This document shows positions 8,625 to 17,534 of a stretch of 64,000 nucleotides of DNA, one piece after another (position 1 is the stretch's first letter; each line of letters opens with the position of its first letter). The translations under genes and the position numbers were made by a program. The stretch is taken from the NCBI RefSeq assembly GCF_001294535.1, contig NZ_LGIC01000031.1:181438-245437 (forward strand), given 5' to 3'. The notes under the pieces were generated by a model. It had not been told where the DNA came from and searched no databases. It saw only the letters and a program-made list of their open reading frames with translations. Origin of the DNA: Cypionkella psychrotolerans (GTDB lineage: Bacteria > Pseudomonadota > Alphaproteobacteria > Rhodobacterales > Rhodobacteraceae).

Positions 8625-9670
8625 CAACCGTATCCGTCCAAAACGTCGCCAAAAGCTTCGGCACCATCCCCGTGCTGCACGACATTGACGCAGTGTTCCC
8701 GCAGGGCACCTTCACCAGCCTTTTAGGCCCTTCCGGTTCCGGCAAAACCACCCTGCTACGCATCATCGCGGGCTTCGTGGCCCCCGACCAAGGTGAGGTG
8801 ACAATCGGCGAAAAGGACGTCACCGGCATCCCGGTCTGGGGCCGCAACATCGGCATGATGTTCCAATCCTACGCCCTGTTCCCCCACATGACCGTCGCCC
8901 GCAACGTCGCCTTCGGGCTGGAACGGCGCGGCATCAAGGGCGCGGAAGCCCAAAAGGCCGTCGCCGAGGCTTTGGATATGGTCCACCTCTCGGATTTCGG
9001 CGACCGGATGCCGAAAAACCTGTCGGGTGGCCAACAACAACGCGTCGCCCTCGCCCGCGCCATGGTGATCAAACCCTCCGTCCTGCTGCTCGATGAACCC
9101 CTATCAGCCCTGGACCGCCGCCTGCGCCAAGAAATGCAGGTTGAGTTGCTGCGCATCCAACGCCAAACCGGCCTGACGACGATCTTCGTGACCCACGACC
9201 AAGAAGAGGCGCTAACCCTCTCCGACCGCATCGCCATCCTCGACAAAGGCCGCATCGTGCAATCCGGCGCACCGGAAGACATCTACGAAAACCCCCAAAC
9301 CCGCTTCGCCGCCGAATTTCTAGGGGATTCCAACTTCCTGACCGGAGTGGTCGAAGCAGGCGGCGTCCGTCTGCCCGATGGCACGCTGATCCAAACCACC
9401 GCGACTCTGCACGCCAACGGGCAAAAAGCCACCCTCGCCATCCGCCCCGAGAAAATGTCTCCCACCCCGCTCGAAGGTGCCACCAACCACGTCGCCGCAA
9501 AAATCCTCACCGTCATTTACGCAGGCCCCGCCCTATCCTACCTGCTGCAAACCCCCGATGGCACCCGCCTGAAACTGTTCCAAGCCAACCGCGACGGCAC
9601 CCTGATGCGCGAGGGCGACAGCATCACCCTGCACTGGTCCCCCGCCCATTCCATCCCCGTGCAAAACTGA
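8621..9670 (+). CDS. ABC transporter ATPase, PotA-like
   Basis: A 349-residue ATPase that powers the importer encoded just upstream. Walker A is GPSGSGKT (36-43), the signature LSGGQQQRV starts at 134, Walker B is VLLLDEP (154-160) and the H-loop His is 192. A TOBE-type C-terminal regulatory domain follows (about 265-345). The start is a GTG at 8621 overlapping the TGA of the PotC-like gene (GTGA). The following amidase gene overlaps by one nucleotide, so six genes from 5895 onward form one tight transcription unit. Confidence 0.9.
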   Translation: MTTVSVQNVAKSFGTIPVLHDIDAVFPQGTFTSLLGPSGSGKTTLLRIIAGFVAPDQGEVTIGEKDVTGIPVWGRNIGMMFQSYALFPHMTVARNVAFGLERRGIKGAEAQKAVAEALDMVHLSDFGDRMPKNLSGGQQQRVALARAMVIKPSVLLLDEPLSALDRRLRQEMQVELLRIQRQTGLTTIFVTHDQEEALTLSDRIAILDKGRIVQSGAPEDIYENPQTRFAAEFLGDSNFLTGVVEAGGVRLPDGTLIQTTATLHANGQKATLAIRPEKMSPTPLEGATNHVAAKILTVIYAGPALSYLLQTPDGTRLKLFQANRDGTLMREGDSITLHWSPAHSIPVQN

Positions 9671-10245
9671 TGCTGCCCCCCATCTCGCCCCACACAAAAC
9701 ACATAGTCATCGACCTGCAACGCCTGTTCGCCGAACCGCACGGCTGGCATGTGCCCAGCATAGCCGACATCTTGCCCAACGTGGTGACCCTCTGCCAAAC
9801 CACCGCCGAGAACACCCGTTATTCCCGCTTCATCACCCCACCCAATCCGCAAGCCGCCATGGGCCGCTGGCAAAACCTCTACCAAGCCTACCCGCAGGTC
9901 ACAGGCCTAGACGCCGCAATCCTCGACCTTATCCAACCGCTCAAGCAAATCGCCCAGCCTGTCCAAATCTTCGACAAAACCACCTACTCGATCTTCCCCG
10001 CCATCCAACCACACCTAGATCAAACCGACACCCTGATCCTCTCCGGCGCCGAAACCGATGCCTGCATCTACGCCAGCCTGCTCTCCGTCGTTGACCTTGG
10101 CCTGCGTGTCATCCTCGCCACCGACGCCGTCACCAGCTCCGACCAAGCCGCCCACGAAGCCACCCTCAACATCATCGCCCGCCGCCTGCCCAACCAAGTC
10201 GAACTGGCCACCACCTTCGAGATCCTCGCCGCATGGCCGCGCTGA
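9670..10245 (+). CDS. Isochorismatase-family cysteine hydrolase (amidase-like)
   Basis: A 191-residue protein with the cysteine-hydrolase triad D15 (IVIDLQ), K103 (DKTTYS) and C132 (ETDACIYAS). The family includes nicotinamidase, N-carbamoylsarcosine amidase and maleamate amidohydrolase (NicF). In this operon a role in hydrolysing an amide released by ring opening is attractive but inferred. ATG 9670 overlaps the ATPase stop by one base (TGATG). The 3' end overlaps the GH3 gene by 13 nt. Confidence 0.8.
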   Translation: MLPPISPHTKHIVIDLQRLFAEPHGWHVPSIADILPNVVTLCQTTAENTRYSRFITPPNPQAAMGRWQNLYQAYPQVTGLDAAILDLIQPLKQIAQPVQIFDKTTYSIFPAIQPHLDQTDTLILSGAETDACIYASLLSVVDLGLRVILATDAVTSSDQAAHEATLNIIARRLPNQVELATTFEILAAWPR

Positions 10246-12476
10246 CCCCCGCCGATCTGACCACTTACGAGAAAATCACCCTGCTCCACGGCCGCGGCCT
10301 CTGGCGCAGCCAGCCCATACCCCACGCCAATATCCCCTCCATCATCATGACCGACGGCGCCTATGGCCTGCGCTATTCTACCACTCAAATCGACGCTGGG
10401 GCCGACACACTGACGCAATTCCTGAACGTCGCCAAAGACGGCATGTTCGGCACCACTTTGCCCGCCACCTGCTTTCCCAACGCCAACCTGTCCGCCTGTT
10501 CTTGGGACAAAGATCTAGCCTATCAGATGGGCACGGCGCTTGCGTCCGAATGCCGGGCCGCTGGCGTGCATCTGCTGCTCGGCCCCGGCATCAATCTGCG
10601 CCGTACCCCATTCGCGGGCCGCGCCTTTGAATATTATTCCGAAGACCCTATCCTCACCGCCGACCTCGCCGCCGCGATGATCAGCGGCCTGCAAGACCAC
10701 GGCATCGGCGCGTCGCTCAAACATTTCGCCTGTAACAACTCGGAAATCGACCGCACCAACATCAGCTCGGATGTCAGTGAACGCGCCCTGCGCGAGATCT
10801 ATCTCTACGCCTTTGAACGCGCCATCGCCCGCTGCAACCCGTGGACGGTGATGAGCGCCTATAACCCGCTCAACGGCACCCAATCCGCCGAAAACCCTTG
10901 GCTGCTGACCCAAGTTTTGCGCCAAGACTGGGGCTACGATGGCCTTGTGATTTCCGACTGGCACGCCATCAAAGACCGCCCCGCCTCGCTGCTGGCTGGC
11001 ACCGATCTGGACATGCCCGAAAGCCCCCGCCGCCGCGAAGCCCTGCGTGCAGCGATCACAAACGGCAGCGTCCCAATGGCAGCCCTAGACCAATCGACAG
11101 CCCGGATGCTCCTGCTGCTAAACCGCATCCAAACCGCCAACGCTGCCCCGCCAAACAACCCGACCGCCCACCATCAACTCGCCCAAAACATCGCCACCGA
11201 ATCCCTCGTCCTTCTACAAAATGACGGTACCTTGCCGCTGCCCAAGGCTAATTTCCGCCTGTTAATAATCGGTGAAGGCGCCACCAATCCCACCATCCAA
11301 GGCTCTGGTTCCGCCTCCACTCGCCCCACCCGCGTTGACATTCCGCTCGACGAAATCCGCGCGCGCCTCGCCACCACAACCCACCTTCCCTTCACCGCCA
11401 CCCTCGAAGAAATCGCAACCCACAACCCCGACGCTATCCTGATCTTCGCCACCCACCACAGCAGCAGCGACGGCGAAGGCGCAGACCGCCAATCGCTATC
11501 TCTCGCCCCCGACCAAGACGCCCTAATCGCCAGCCTCGCCCAATCCCACCGCATCATCGTCGCTCTCACCTCGCCCGATGCCGTGGAAATGCCTTGGGCC
11601 GGTGACGCCGCCGCCATCCTCGCCTGCTTCTACCCCGGCCAAGGCGGTGGCGCGGCCCTCGCCCGCGTGCTGTTCGGCGAGGCCAACCCTTGCGGCAAAC
11701 TCACCACCACTTTCCCGCAAAAAAGCGCCGACATCCCGGGCCACCTCAGCTATCCGCCCGAAGGCCTGCACCACACCTATTCCGAGGGCATCTTTGTGGG
11801 CTACCGAGCCTATGACGCCCGCGAGATTGCCCCGCTGTTCCCGTTCGGCCACGGCCTCAGCTACACAACATTCCGCTACGACAGCCTCACGCTATCGGAT
11901 GATAACATCACCCCAACAGGCTCTATTACCGCTCAAATCACTCTCACCAACATCGGACACCGCGCCGGCAAAGAGATCGTCCAACTCTACATCCGTCCGC
12001 TAAACCCTGATGGGCGCCGCCCCCTACGAGAACTCAAAGCCTTCGGCAAAATCGCGCTGAACCCCGGCGAGACGGGCACCCTAACCCTCGCCCTCACCCC
12101 CCGCGATTTCAGCCATTTCGACCCAACCGAAGGCCGTTTCGTGCTGCGCGGTGACGCCTTCCTCATCGAGGTCGCCGCCTCCAGCCGCGACATCCGCCTC
12201 ACCGCCCAAGTGCAAGGCTACCACCAACCCAAGCTGCCAATCCCCCTGCTCACCACGACCTCCGCCAATAAACTCCTCACCGACTCCCGCGCCGAAGCCG
12301 TCTTACTGGCTGTGCTCTGCGCGAACCTGCCGATGACAAAACCGCAGGCACAGAGCCTCATCGACAACAGCCGAACCTCTTTCCTTGGCCTCTACGATAC
12401 GCTCAGTTGGTATATTGCCGACAGCCTGCCCGAAGCCGCGCTGCAACAGGCGCTTGACGCCGCGTCGAAACCCTAG
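10233..12476 (+). CDS. GH3-family beta-glucosidase-like hydrolase
   Basis: A 747-residue GH3 enzyme. The N-terminal (beta/alpha)8 domain carries KHFACNNSE near residue 165 and the nucleophile motif GLVISDWHA near residue 236. The alpha/beta sandwich domain spans about 310-510, and the fibronectin-III-like C-terminal domain with IVQLYIRPL and ELKAFGKI spans about 560-660. No signal peptide is evident, so it probably cleaves an imported glycoside in the cytoplasm. It overlaps the amidase gene and ends the ABC operon. Together with the GH63-like gene it makes a two-glycosidase pathway. An extra roughly 75-residue tail follows the usual domains. Confidence 0.88.
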   Translation: MAALTPADLTTYEKITLLHGRGLWRSQPIPHANIPSIIMTDGAYGLRYSTTQIDAGADTLTQFLNVAKDGMFGTTLPATCFPNANLSACSWDKDLAYQMGTALASECRAAGVHLLLGPGINLRRTPFAGRAFEYYSEDPILTADLAAAMISGLQDHGIGASLKHFACNNSEIDRTNISSDVSERALREIYLYAFERAIARCNPWTVMSAYNPLNGTQSAENPWLLTQVLRQDWGYDGLVISDWHAIKDRPASLLAGTDLDMPESPRRREALRAAITNGSVPMAALDQSTARMLLLLNRIQTANAAPPNNPTAHHQLAQNIATESLVLLQNDGTLPLPKANFRLLIIGEGATNPTIQGSGSASTRPTRVDIPLDEIRARLATTTHLPFTATLEEIATHNPDAILIFATHHSSSDGEGADRQSLSLAPDQDALIASLAQSHRIIVALTSPDAVEMPWAGDAAAILACFYPGQGGGAALARVLFGEANPCGKLTTTFPQKSADIPGHLSYPPEGLHHTYSEGIFVGYRAYDAREIAPLFPFGHGLSYTTFRYDSLTLSDDNITPTGSITAQITLTNIGHRAGKEIVQLYIRPLNPDGRRPLRELKAFGKIALNPGETGTLTLALTPRDFSHFDPTEGRFVLRGDAFLIEVAASSRDIRLTAQVQGYHQPKLPIPLLTTTSANKLLTDSRAEAVLLAVLCANLPMTKPQAQSLIDNSRTSFLGLYDTLSWYIADSLPEAALQQALDAASKP

Positions 12477-12547
12477 ACCACCCGCCCCCATCCGGTTATG
12501 CACTTGCAACGGCGTCTGAAAACGACCCGGCACAGTGGAGACACAGC

Positions 12548-12991
12548 GTGAGCGAAGCGGCCCAAGACACAAACTCTCCCGACCCCGGCACCTATGTGCT
12601 CGAGGATCAAATCGGCTTCCTGCTGCGCCTTGCCAACCAGCGCCATTTGGAAATTTTCGCAGCCGCCCTGTCGGACGTGACCCCCACCCAGTTCGCCACC
12701 TTGGTCAAACTGCACCAGCTTGGCGTGATGTCGCAAAACCATCTGGGCCGTTTGGTCGCGATGGATGCCGCCACCACCAACGGCGTCGTCACCCGCCTGC
12801 GCAAGAAGGGTTTTGTGCAGACCCAAGCCTCGACCAGCGATCTGCGGCGGCTGGATGTGTCTTTGACAGCGGCGGGTGAGGCCTTCGTGCTGGCCGCCAT
12901 TCCCACCGCTTTCGAGGTCTCGGCGAAGACCACCGATGCACTGACCACGCGTGAAGTGACGCAGCTTTTGGCTCTGCTGGCAAAGCTGTAA
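12548..12991 (+). CDS. MarR-family transcriptional regulator
   Basis: A 147-residue winged-helix repressor of the MarR family. The DNA-binding region has VTPTQFATLVKL, then SQNHLGRLVAMDAATTNGVVTRL as the recognition helix (about 62-83), and the wing with DLRRLDVSLT. Flanking helices form the dimer arms. It starts at GTG 12548 with GGAG nearby, 71 nt after the GH3 gene and on the same strand. Nicotinate-catabolic operons in pseudomonads use a MarR protein (NicR), so it plausibly controls region A through the repeats at 2040, 2132 and 5695. This is inference. Confidence 0.85.
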   Translation: MSEAAQDTNSPDPGTYVLEDQIGFLLRLANQRHLEIFAAALSDVTPTQFATLVKLHQLGVMSQNHLGRLVAMDAATTNGVVTRLRKKGFVQTQASTSDLRRLDVSLTAAGEAFVLAAIPTAFEVSAKTTDALTTREVTQLLALLAKL

Positions 12992-13055
12992 AATGCGACA
13001 TTTCAGGTTGGGGCCGCCGCGCGCACTTCTTAACAAACAATGAACGACGCATATC

Positions 13056-13078
13056 TAAGCTATTGATTTATATAAATT
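13056..13078 (+). promoter_or_regulatory. FNR/CRP-type box within a duplicated 23-bp sequence, copy 1
   Basis: The sequence TAAGCTATTGATTTA followed by TATAAATT contains TTGAT-N4-ATAAA (13063-13076), one base from an FNR-type TTGAT-N4-ATCAA box. The same 23 bp occurs at 30134-30156 with one mismatch. Here it lies between the MarR gene end and the 3' end of the UPF0261 gene, with no downstream plus-strand start, so its role is unclear. Confidence 0.35.
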
Positions 13079-13084
13079 TGCGCT

Positions 13085-13103
13085 CCTGTCCACGCATGGA
13101 CAC
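13085..13103. repeat. Palindrome TGTCCACGCATGGACA, near-copy of 53482
   Basis: CCTGTCCACGCATGGACAC lies 4 nt from the stop of the UPF0261 gene. It nearly matches the perfect 20-bp palindrome at 53482-53501. It can form a hairpin, but no T-run follows, so it is not a classical terminator. Confidence 0.5.
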
Positions 13104-13107
13104 ACCT

Positions 13108-14337
13108 TCAACCCTTGACGACCCCCGCCGCCACCCAGTCATCAAACCGCGCCAAAACCGCGTCGGAGAACGCCGGATCATTGATATGGGCGTCCAATTC
13201 CAGCAGGTCCACATTCGCCGGGCAGGCCGCCCGCATCTCCTCACAAAACGCCGCCAACCCCGCTGCATCCTCCAACGGAGCCCCCGGCCGATCCCATTCA
13301 TGCCCGCCCCGGGTGGGCAAGAAAAACACCACCGGCCCCGCAGCCCCGGCCAGCTTGCCACAGATTTCCCGCGCCACCAGCCGCCGCTGATCCGTGGTCT
13401 GAACCACCGAGGTCAGCAGCCGATTGTGGGCATGCGCCGGGGTGTCCTTGAACTGATCCGGCAAGGGCTGCCACGCCACGAAGTCAATCAGATCATAGCA
13501 GCCAATCGACACCATCTGCGGGATTCCCGCCCGCCCCGCATGGGTCATCCGATCCGCGCCCGCCGAGATTGCCGAGCCAAACAGATGGTTCGCCACCTCT
13601 TGCGGCGCGAAATCCATCACCGCCGCAAACGCCCCATCGGCGGCCAAACTCTCAAACGCCCGCCCGCCCATTCCAGTCGCGTGAAACACCGCCACCTCAA
13701 ACCCCCGCGCCTCTAGTGCCGGTTTGAGAGCCACCATGTAGCGCAGCACCGTCTTGCCGAACCCAGTCATCCCGATCAGCGGCTTCTTTGCTGCAGGTTG
13801 CTCCACCGCCCGCGCCGCCCCCAACACTGCTCCGGCCGCCTGAGACAGCGAGGCCTTGCAAACCGAATTCAACCCATAGAGCCCCCCCGCCCACAAGATC
13901 ATCTGAATATCCGCCGCCAATCGCGCGGGCGGGATCATTGGGCTGAAACTGACGGTTGAGACCACGTATTTTGGCACCCCGAGCGGTAACGCCGCACACA
14001 GATCCAGCGCCAGATCGGTGCCCATCGACCCGCCCAACACCAACACCCCATCAAACCGCACCTCGCGATAGAGCCGCCCCGCCAAGGTCGCAGCCCCGTG
14101 CGCCATCGCCTGCATCGCGACGTTTTCATCCTCAGCCGTGATGATCGCCTCAATCGTCGTGCCCGCCTCGGCCACCACATCGTGCTTCGACCAATCCGTC
14201 GCCGCTTTGGGGTTGCCCAGCACTGAGACATCCATCGTCAAAGCTTCACCGCCCTGCTTTCGGATCACCTCGGCCAGATAGGTCAGCTCGTCGTCTTTGG
14301 TGTCATATGTGCCGACGATCAGGATGCGATTGCCCAT
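13108..14337 (-). CDS. UPF0261 (Tm-1-like) family protein
   Basis: A 409-residue protein of the UPF0261/Tm-1-like ATP-binding family, full length. The N-terminus RILIVGTYDTKDDELTYLAE is the family hallmark, as are the glycine-rich GGSMGTDLAL near residue 102 and GMTGFGKTVLRYM near residue 190. Biochemical function in bacteria is poorly defined. A C-terminal half of this kind is TIM-barrel-like in the plant Tm-1 homologue. It is the last gene of a minus-strand run after an APC permease and an aldehyde dehydrogenase, 22 nt downstream of the latter. GGGGAAA precedes the ATG. A role in that catabolic unit is inferred from position only. Confidence 0.8.
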   Translation of the reverse strand: MGNRILIVGTYDTKDDELTYLAEVIRKQGGEALTMDVSVLGNPKAATDWSKHDVVAEAGTTIEAIITAEDENVAMQAMAHGAATLAGRLYREVRFDGVLVLGGSMGTDLALDLCAALPLGVPKYVVSTVSFSPMIPPARLAADIQMILWAGGLYGLNSVCKASLSQAAGAVLGAARAVEQPAAKKPLIGMTGFGKTVLRYMVALKPALEARGFEVAVFHATGMGGRAFESLAADGAFAAVMDFAPQEVANHLFGSAISAGADRMTHAGRAGIPQMVSIGCYDLIDFVAWQPLPDQFKDTPAHAHNRLLTSVVQTTDQRRLVAREICGKLAGAAGPVVFFLPTRGGHEWDRPGAPLEDAAGLAAFCEEMRAACPANVDLLELDAHINDPAFSDAVLARFDDWVAAGVVKG

Positions 14338-14359
14338 GATTTCCCCAAAACAGTCCCTA

Positions 14360-15850
14360 TTAGAGCTGAATCCACGCGGTTTTCAGATCGGTATACTTGT
14401 CCAGCGCGTGCAGGCTCTTGTCGTGGCCATTGCCAGACTGCTTCACCCCACCCAACGGCACGGAGTTATCAGACCCGCCATAAGTGTTCACATGCACCAC
14501 CCCAGCGCGAATGCCGCGCACCATCCGATGCGCGCGGCTGAGGTTTGAGGTCCATACCCCCGAAGCCAGTCCGAAATCGCTGGAATTCGCCAGCCGCAGC
14601 GCTTCGGATTCGTCCTTGAACGGCGTAACTGCAAGAATCGGGCCGAAAACTTCCTCCCGGTACAGGCGGTGCTCTGGACGCACACCAGTCACCACAGTCG
14701 GCTCCATGTAATAGCCGCCAGTTTCCAGCAGCGTGCGCTTGCCCCCTAGAACGATCTCGCCGCCTTCCTTCACGGCATCGGTGACGAAACCAAGGTTGCC
14801 CTGCAACTGCACGTCGGAGTTCACGGCACCGATCTGGGTGGCAAGGTTCAGCGGATTGCCGATCCGCATTTTTTCAGCACTAACAGCCAACATAGAGACG
14901 AATTCATTATGCACCGAAGCCTCAACCAACAGCCGCGAGCCCGCCACGCAGACCTGTCCCGCATTGCGGAAAATCGCCGTCGCCGCAGCTTTGGCAGCAG
15001 CAGGCAGATCAGGCGCATCAGCAAAAATCACGTTCGGGCTTTTGCCGCCAAGTTCGAGATAGCAGCGCTTCAGGTTGGAGCGCGCCGAATATTCCAGCAA
15101 CCGCCGCCCGGTCGGCCCCGATCCGGTGAACACCATCACATCGACATCCATCGACAGGGCTAGGGCCTCGCCCGTCACCCGCCCCGGCCCTGTTACGACG
15201 TTGAACACTCCCGGAGGAACGCCAGCTTCCAGCGCCAATTCGGCCAGTTTCAGCAAGGTTAGAGACGCAGTTTCGGCAGGCTTCAGCACAATCGAGTTGC
15301 CCGCAGCCAATGCAGGCGCAATCTTCCACGCACCGATCATCAGCGGGAAATTCCACGGCACAATCGCCGCCACCACCCCAACGGGTTCACGATGAATCAG
15401 CGCCAGAATGTTGTCAGCGGTCGGGGCAATCTGGCCGTAGACCTTATCAATCGCCTCGGCATAATAGTGGAAAGTTCCAGCGGCACTGCCCGGCTCGGCT
15501 TTCAGCGCCATGCCAATGTCGGTGCCATTGTCGCGCACCCCCAAAACCGCCAGTTCGAGACTGTTTTTCTCAATCAGATCGGCCAATCGGTGCAGCACGG
15601 CTTTGCGACCAGCGGGCGGCATCCGCGACCAGATACCGGCCTCAAAGCTCGCCCGTGCCGAAGCCACCGCGCGCGCCACATCCCCGACAGAAGCGGCGGC
15701 GGTTGTGGTCAGCTTTTGCCCATTGATCGGCGAGAGCACCACCGTCTCCCCCGCCTCACCCTCCAGCCATTTGCCATCAATCAGCAGTTTGCCAGCAGAC
15801 ACCGCAACGGCAGCGAGACGGTCGATATCACTTTGGGTTGGCGCGGCCAT
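14360..15850 (-). CDS. NAD(P)-dependent aldehyde dehydrogenase
   Basis: A 496-residue ALDH-superfamily enzyme. Catalytic residues visible are N167 (PWNF), E266 (LELGGKSP) and C301 (NAGQVCVAGS). The cofactor loop is FTGSGPTGRRL near 241. The ATG at 15850 has AGGAG upstream, and the frame upstream of it is not protein-like. Resemblance is to gamma-glutamyl-aminobutyraldehyde/4-aminobutyraldehyde-type dehydrogenases. With the neighbouring permease and omega-aminotransferase it suggests transamination of an amine to an aldehyde followed by oxidation. The exact substrate is unknown. Confidence 0.88.
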   Translation of the reverse strand: MAAPTQSDIDRLAAVAVSAGKLLIDGKWLEGEAGETVVLSPINGQKLTTTAAASVGDVARAVASARASFEAGIWSRMPPAGRKAVLHRLADLIEKNSLELAVLGVRDNGTDIGMALKAEPGSAAGTFHYYAEAIDKVYGQIAPTADNILALIHREPVGVVAAIVPWNFPLMIGAWKIAPALAAGNSIVLKPAETASLTLLKLAELALEAGVPPGVFNVVTGPGRVTGEALALSMDVDVMVFTGSGPTGRRLLEYSARSNLKRCYLELGGKSPNVIFADAPDLPAAAKAAATAIFRNAGQVCVAGSRLLVEASVHNEFVSMLAVSAEKMRIGNPLNLATQIGAVNSDVQLQGNLGFVTDAVKEGGEIVLGGKRTLLETGGYYMEPTVVTGVRPEHRLYREEVFGPILAVTPFKDESEALRLANSSDFGLASGVWTSNLSRAHRMVRGIRAGVVHVNTYGGSDNSVPLGGVKQSGNGHDKSLHALDKYTDLKTAWIQL

Positions 15851-15869
15851 CAAGCACTCCTGCGGCATG

Positions 15870-15896
15870 AAAAAAGGCGGCCGTTGCCAGCCGCCC
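15870..15896 (-). terminator. Hairpin with T-run between permease and ALDH genes
   Basis: On the minus strand GGCGGC (15895-15890), an 8-nt loop and GCCGCC (15881-15876) are followed by a run of T residues (15875-15870). It stands 14 nt after the permease stop, so it is an intrinsic terminator, possibly leaky, because the ALDH gene follows in the same direction. Confidence 0.7.
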
Positions 15897-15909
15897 GTTG
15901 TGTTTTGCA

Positions 15910-17343
15910 TTAGACTTTGGTTTTGCCCAGATCGGCAAATTTTGTCGGATCTGCAGCTTTCAGTTTCGCGGCCAGCAAGATGCCGACGATGGCCGCGACG
16001 ATCACCAATGATGGCAGCATCCACGACAGATTGCCTTCTGCCCCAGTCAGCGCGCCGAAGTCGGTGAAAATTTTCACGAACAGCACGGCCATGATCGCGC
16101 CAGAGATGATCGGCAGGATCTTGGTCGAAAGCGCGGTCTCCCCCATCGCATCCTTTGCAAAAAACGCGATCACCGCAAAGGAAGTCAGCGACATCAGGCC
16201 CAACACGCCCAGCGTGCCCAGCTGCGACAACCACGAGAACAGGTTGAGCACCGGATCAAGCTGGTAGACCACGAACACGGTCACGAAGATCAGCGCCAGA
16301 ACGGTCTGGATCACCGAGCCGATATGCGGTGACAGGTGTTGCGCATGGGTGAAGCCGACCGCAGCGGGCAGGATACCTTCGCGCCCAGTGACGAAGATGT
16401 AGCGGGCGATGGCATTGTGAAAGGCCAGCAGGGCGGCGAAAACCGAGGTTACGAACAAGATGCCCATGATCATCGACAGGGTATCGCCCAGATAGGTGCT
16501 GCCCAGCTGGAACAGGAACATCGTCGGGTCCATGCCGCCCAAGGTTGGCATCAGCTGGTCATTGCCGATCCCCATCACCATCAGCCAAGAGGTGATCGAA
16601 TAGAAAATCCCGATCGCCAGCACCGAAAGGAAGGTCGCGCGCGGCACGGTGATATGCGGGTCGCGGGCTTCTTCCGAGTAGATCGTGGTCGCCTCAAACC
16701 CGATGAACCCTGCGAAAGAATACAGGATGCCAATCGACCAAGTGCCCGAGAAGATGTTTTCGGGCATGAAGGGCGCAAAGTTCAAACCGCTCGCGCCGCC
16801 TTTGGCGAGTATGACGATATCCAGCAGCACGACGATGGCAAACTCGAAAAACACCAGCACCATCAGCACTTTGGCCGATAGATCAACTTGGCGATAGCCC
16901 AGCACAGCGATGATGGCGATAGCGGCGTAAGACCAGTAATACCATGGCAGATCGACGCCAAACTGCGCGAAAGTGCCTGCAGCGGCATAGCCGAACAGGC
17001 CCATCAGCCCGATCTGCATGGCGTTGTAGGACAGCATTGCGATCAAGGCCGCAGCGCCGCCGACATGGCCGCCCAAACCCTGCGCCGCGAAAGCATAAAA
17101 CGCGCCCGCGTTCTTCACATGCCGCGACATCGCGACATATCCGGCGGAAAACATCAGCAAAATCGCCGTCACGATCAGGAAGGTGCCGGGGATGCCGATG
17201 CCATTGCCGAGCAGCATTGACAGCGGAATGCCACCCGCAGCCCCGGTCAAGGGTGCCGCCGCCGAGACCACCATGAACGTCACAGCCGCCACGCCCAGCG
17301 AATTTTTCTTCAGTTGGTTTGAAGGAATGCCAGCCTCAGCCAT
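15910..17343 (-). CDS. APC-superfamily amino acid/amine permease
   Basis: A 477-residue inner-membrane transporter with about 12 hydrophobic segments. The first-helix motif AAPLTGAAGGIPLSMLLGNG (about 30-48) and FAGFIGFEATTIYSEEARDP near residue 213 are typical of the amino acid/polyamine/organocation (APC) superfamily. It probably brings in the amine or amino acid handled by the ALDH and the aminotransferase nearby. It heads the minus-strand run and is divergent from an IclR regulator, with a dyad GAACC-N3-GGTTC between them. GGGGG lies near the ATG. Confidence 0.88.
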   Translation of the reverse strand: MAEAGIPSNQLKKNSLGVAAVTFMVVSAAAPLTGAAGGIPLSMLLGNGIGIPGTFLIVTAILLMFSAGYVAMSRHVKNAGAFYAFAAQGLGGHVGGAAALIAMLSYNAMQIGLMGLFGYAAAGTFAQFGVDLPWYYWSYAAIAIIAVLGYRQVDLSAKVLMVLVFFEFAIVVLLDIVILAKGGASGLNFAPFMPENIFSGTWSIGILYSFAGFIGFEATTIYSEEARDPHITVPRATFLSVLAIGIFYSITSWLMVMGIGNDQLMPTLGGMDPTMFLFQLGSTYLGDTLSMIMGILFVTSVFAALLAFHNAIARYIFVTGREGILPAAVGFTHAQHLSPHIGSVIQTVLALIFVTVFVVYQLDPVLNLFSWLSQLGTLGVLGLMSLTSFAVIAFFAKDAMGETALSTKILPIISGAIMAVLFVKIFTDFGALTGAEGNLSWMLPSLVIVAAIVGILLAAKLKAADPTKFADLGKTKV

Positions 17344-17435
17344 GCTGCACCCCCGGATGTGCGGAATTTTTCATTCGCGTTCCCTTCCTGTCGGTTGACT
17401 GCCTCCGTTCATCGGTGGCTTTCGGTTTGTTATTT

Positions 17436-17448
17436 GAACCGATGGTTC
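17436..17448. promoter_or_regulatory. Dyad GAACC-GAT-GGTTC, likely IclR-type operator
   Basis: Perfect 5-bp inverted repeat with a 3-bp spacer in the divergent gap between the APC permease and the IclR gene. A closely related dyad (GAACC-AAC-GGTTT) lies upstream of the other IclR gene and ABC operon at 21971. The placement fits autoregulation and control of the divergent permease operon; this is inferred. Confidence 0.5.
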
Positions 17449-17534
17449 GATTTCATTTGACAGCACCCGCGACATTCTGTCAACTGAAATGAAAGAACTG
17501 GCCTGCGGGGTCGGATCAGAATGTTGGACGCAAA

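Noticed and set aside
15851..16234. An upstream in-frame extension of the aldehyde dehydrogenase
   Set aside because: It would cross the terminator hairpin and the permease gene; ATG 15850 has a good ribosome site and the normal ALDH N-terminus.
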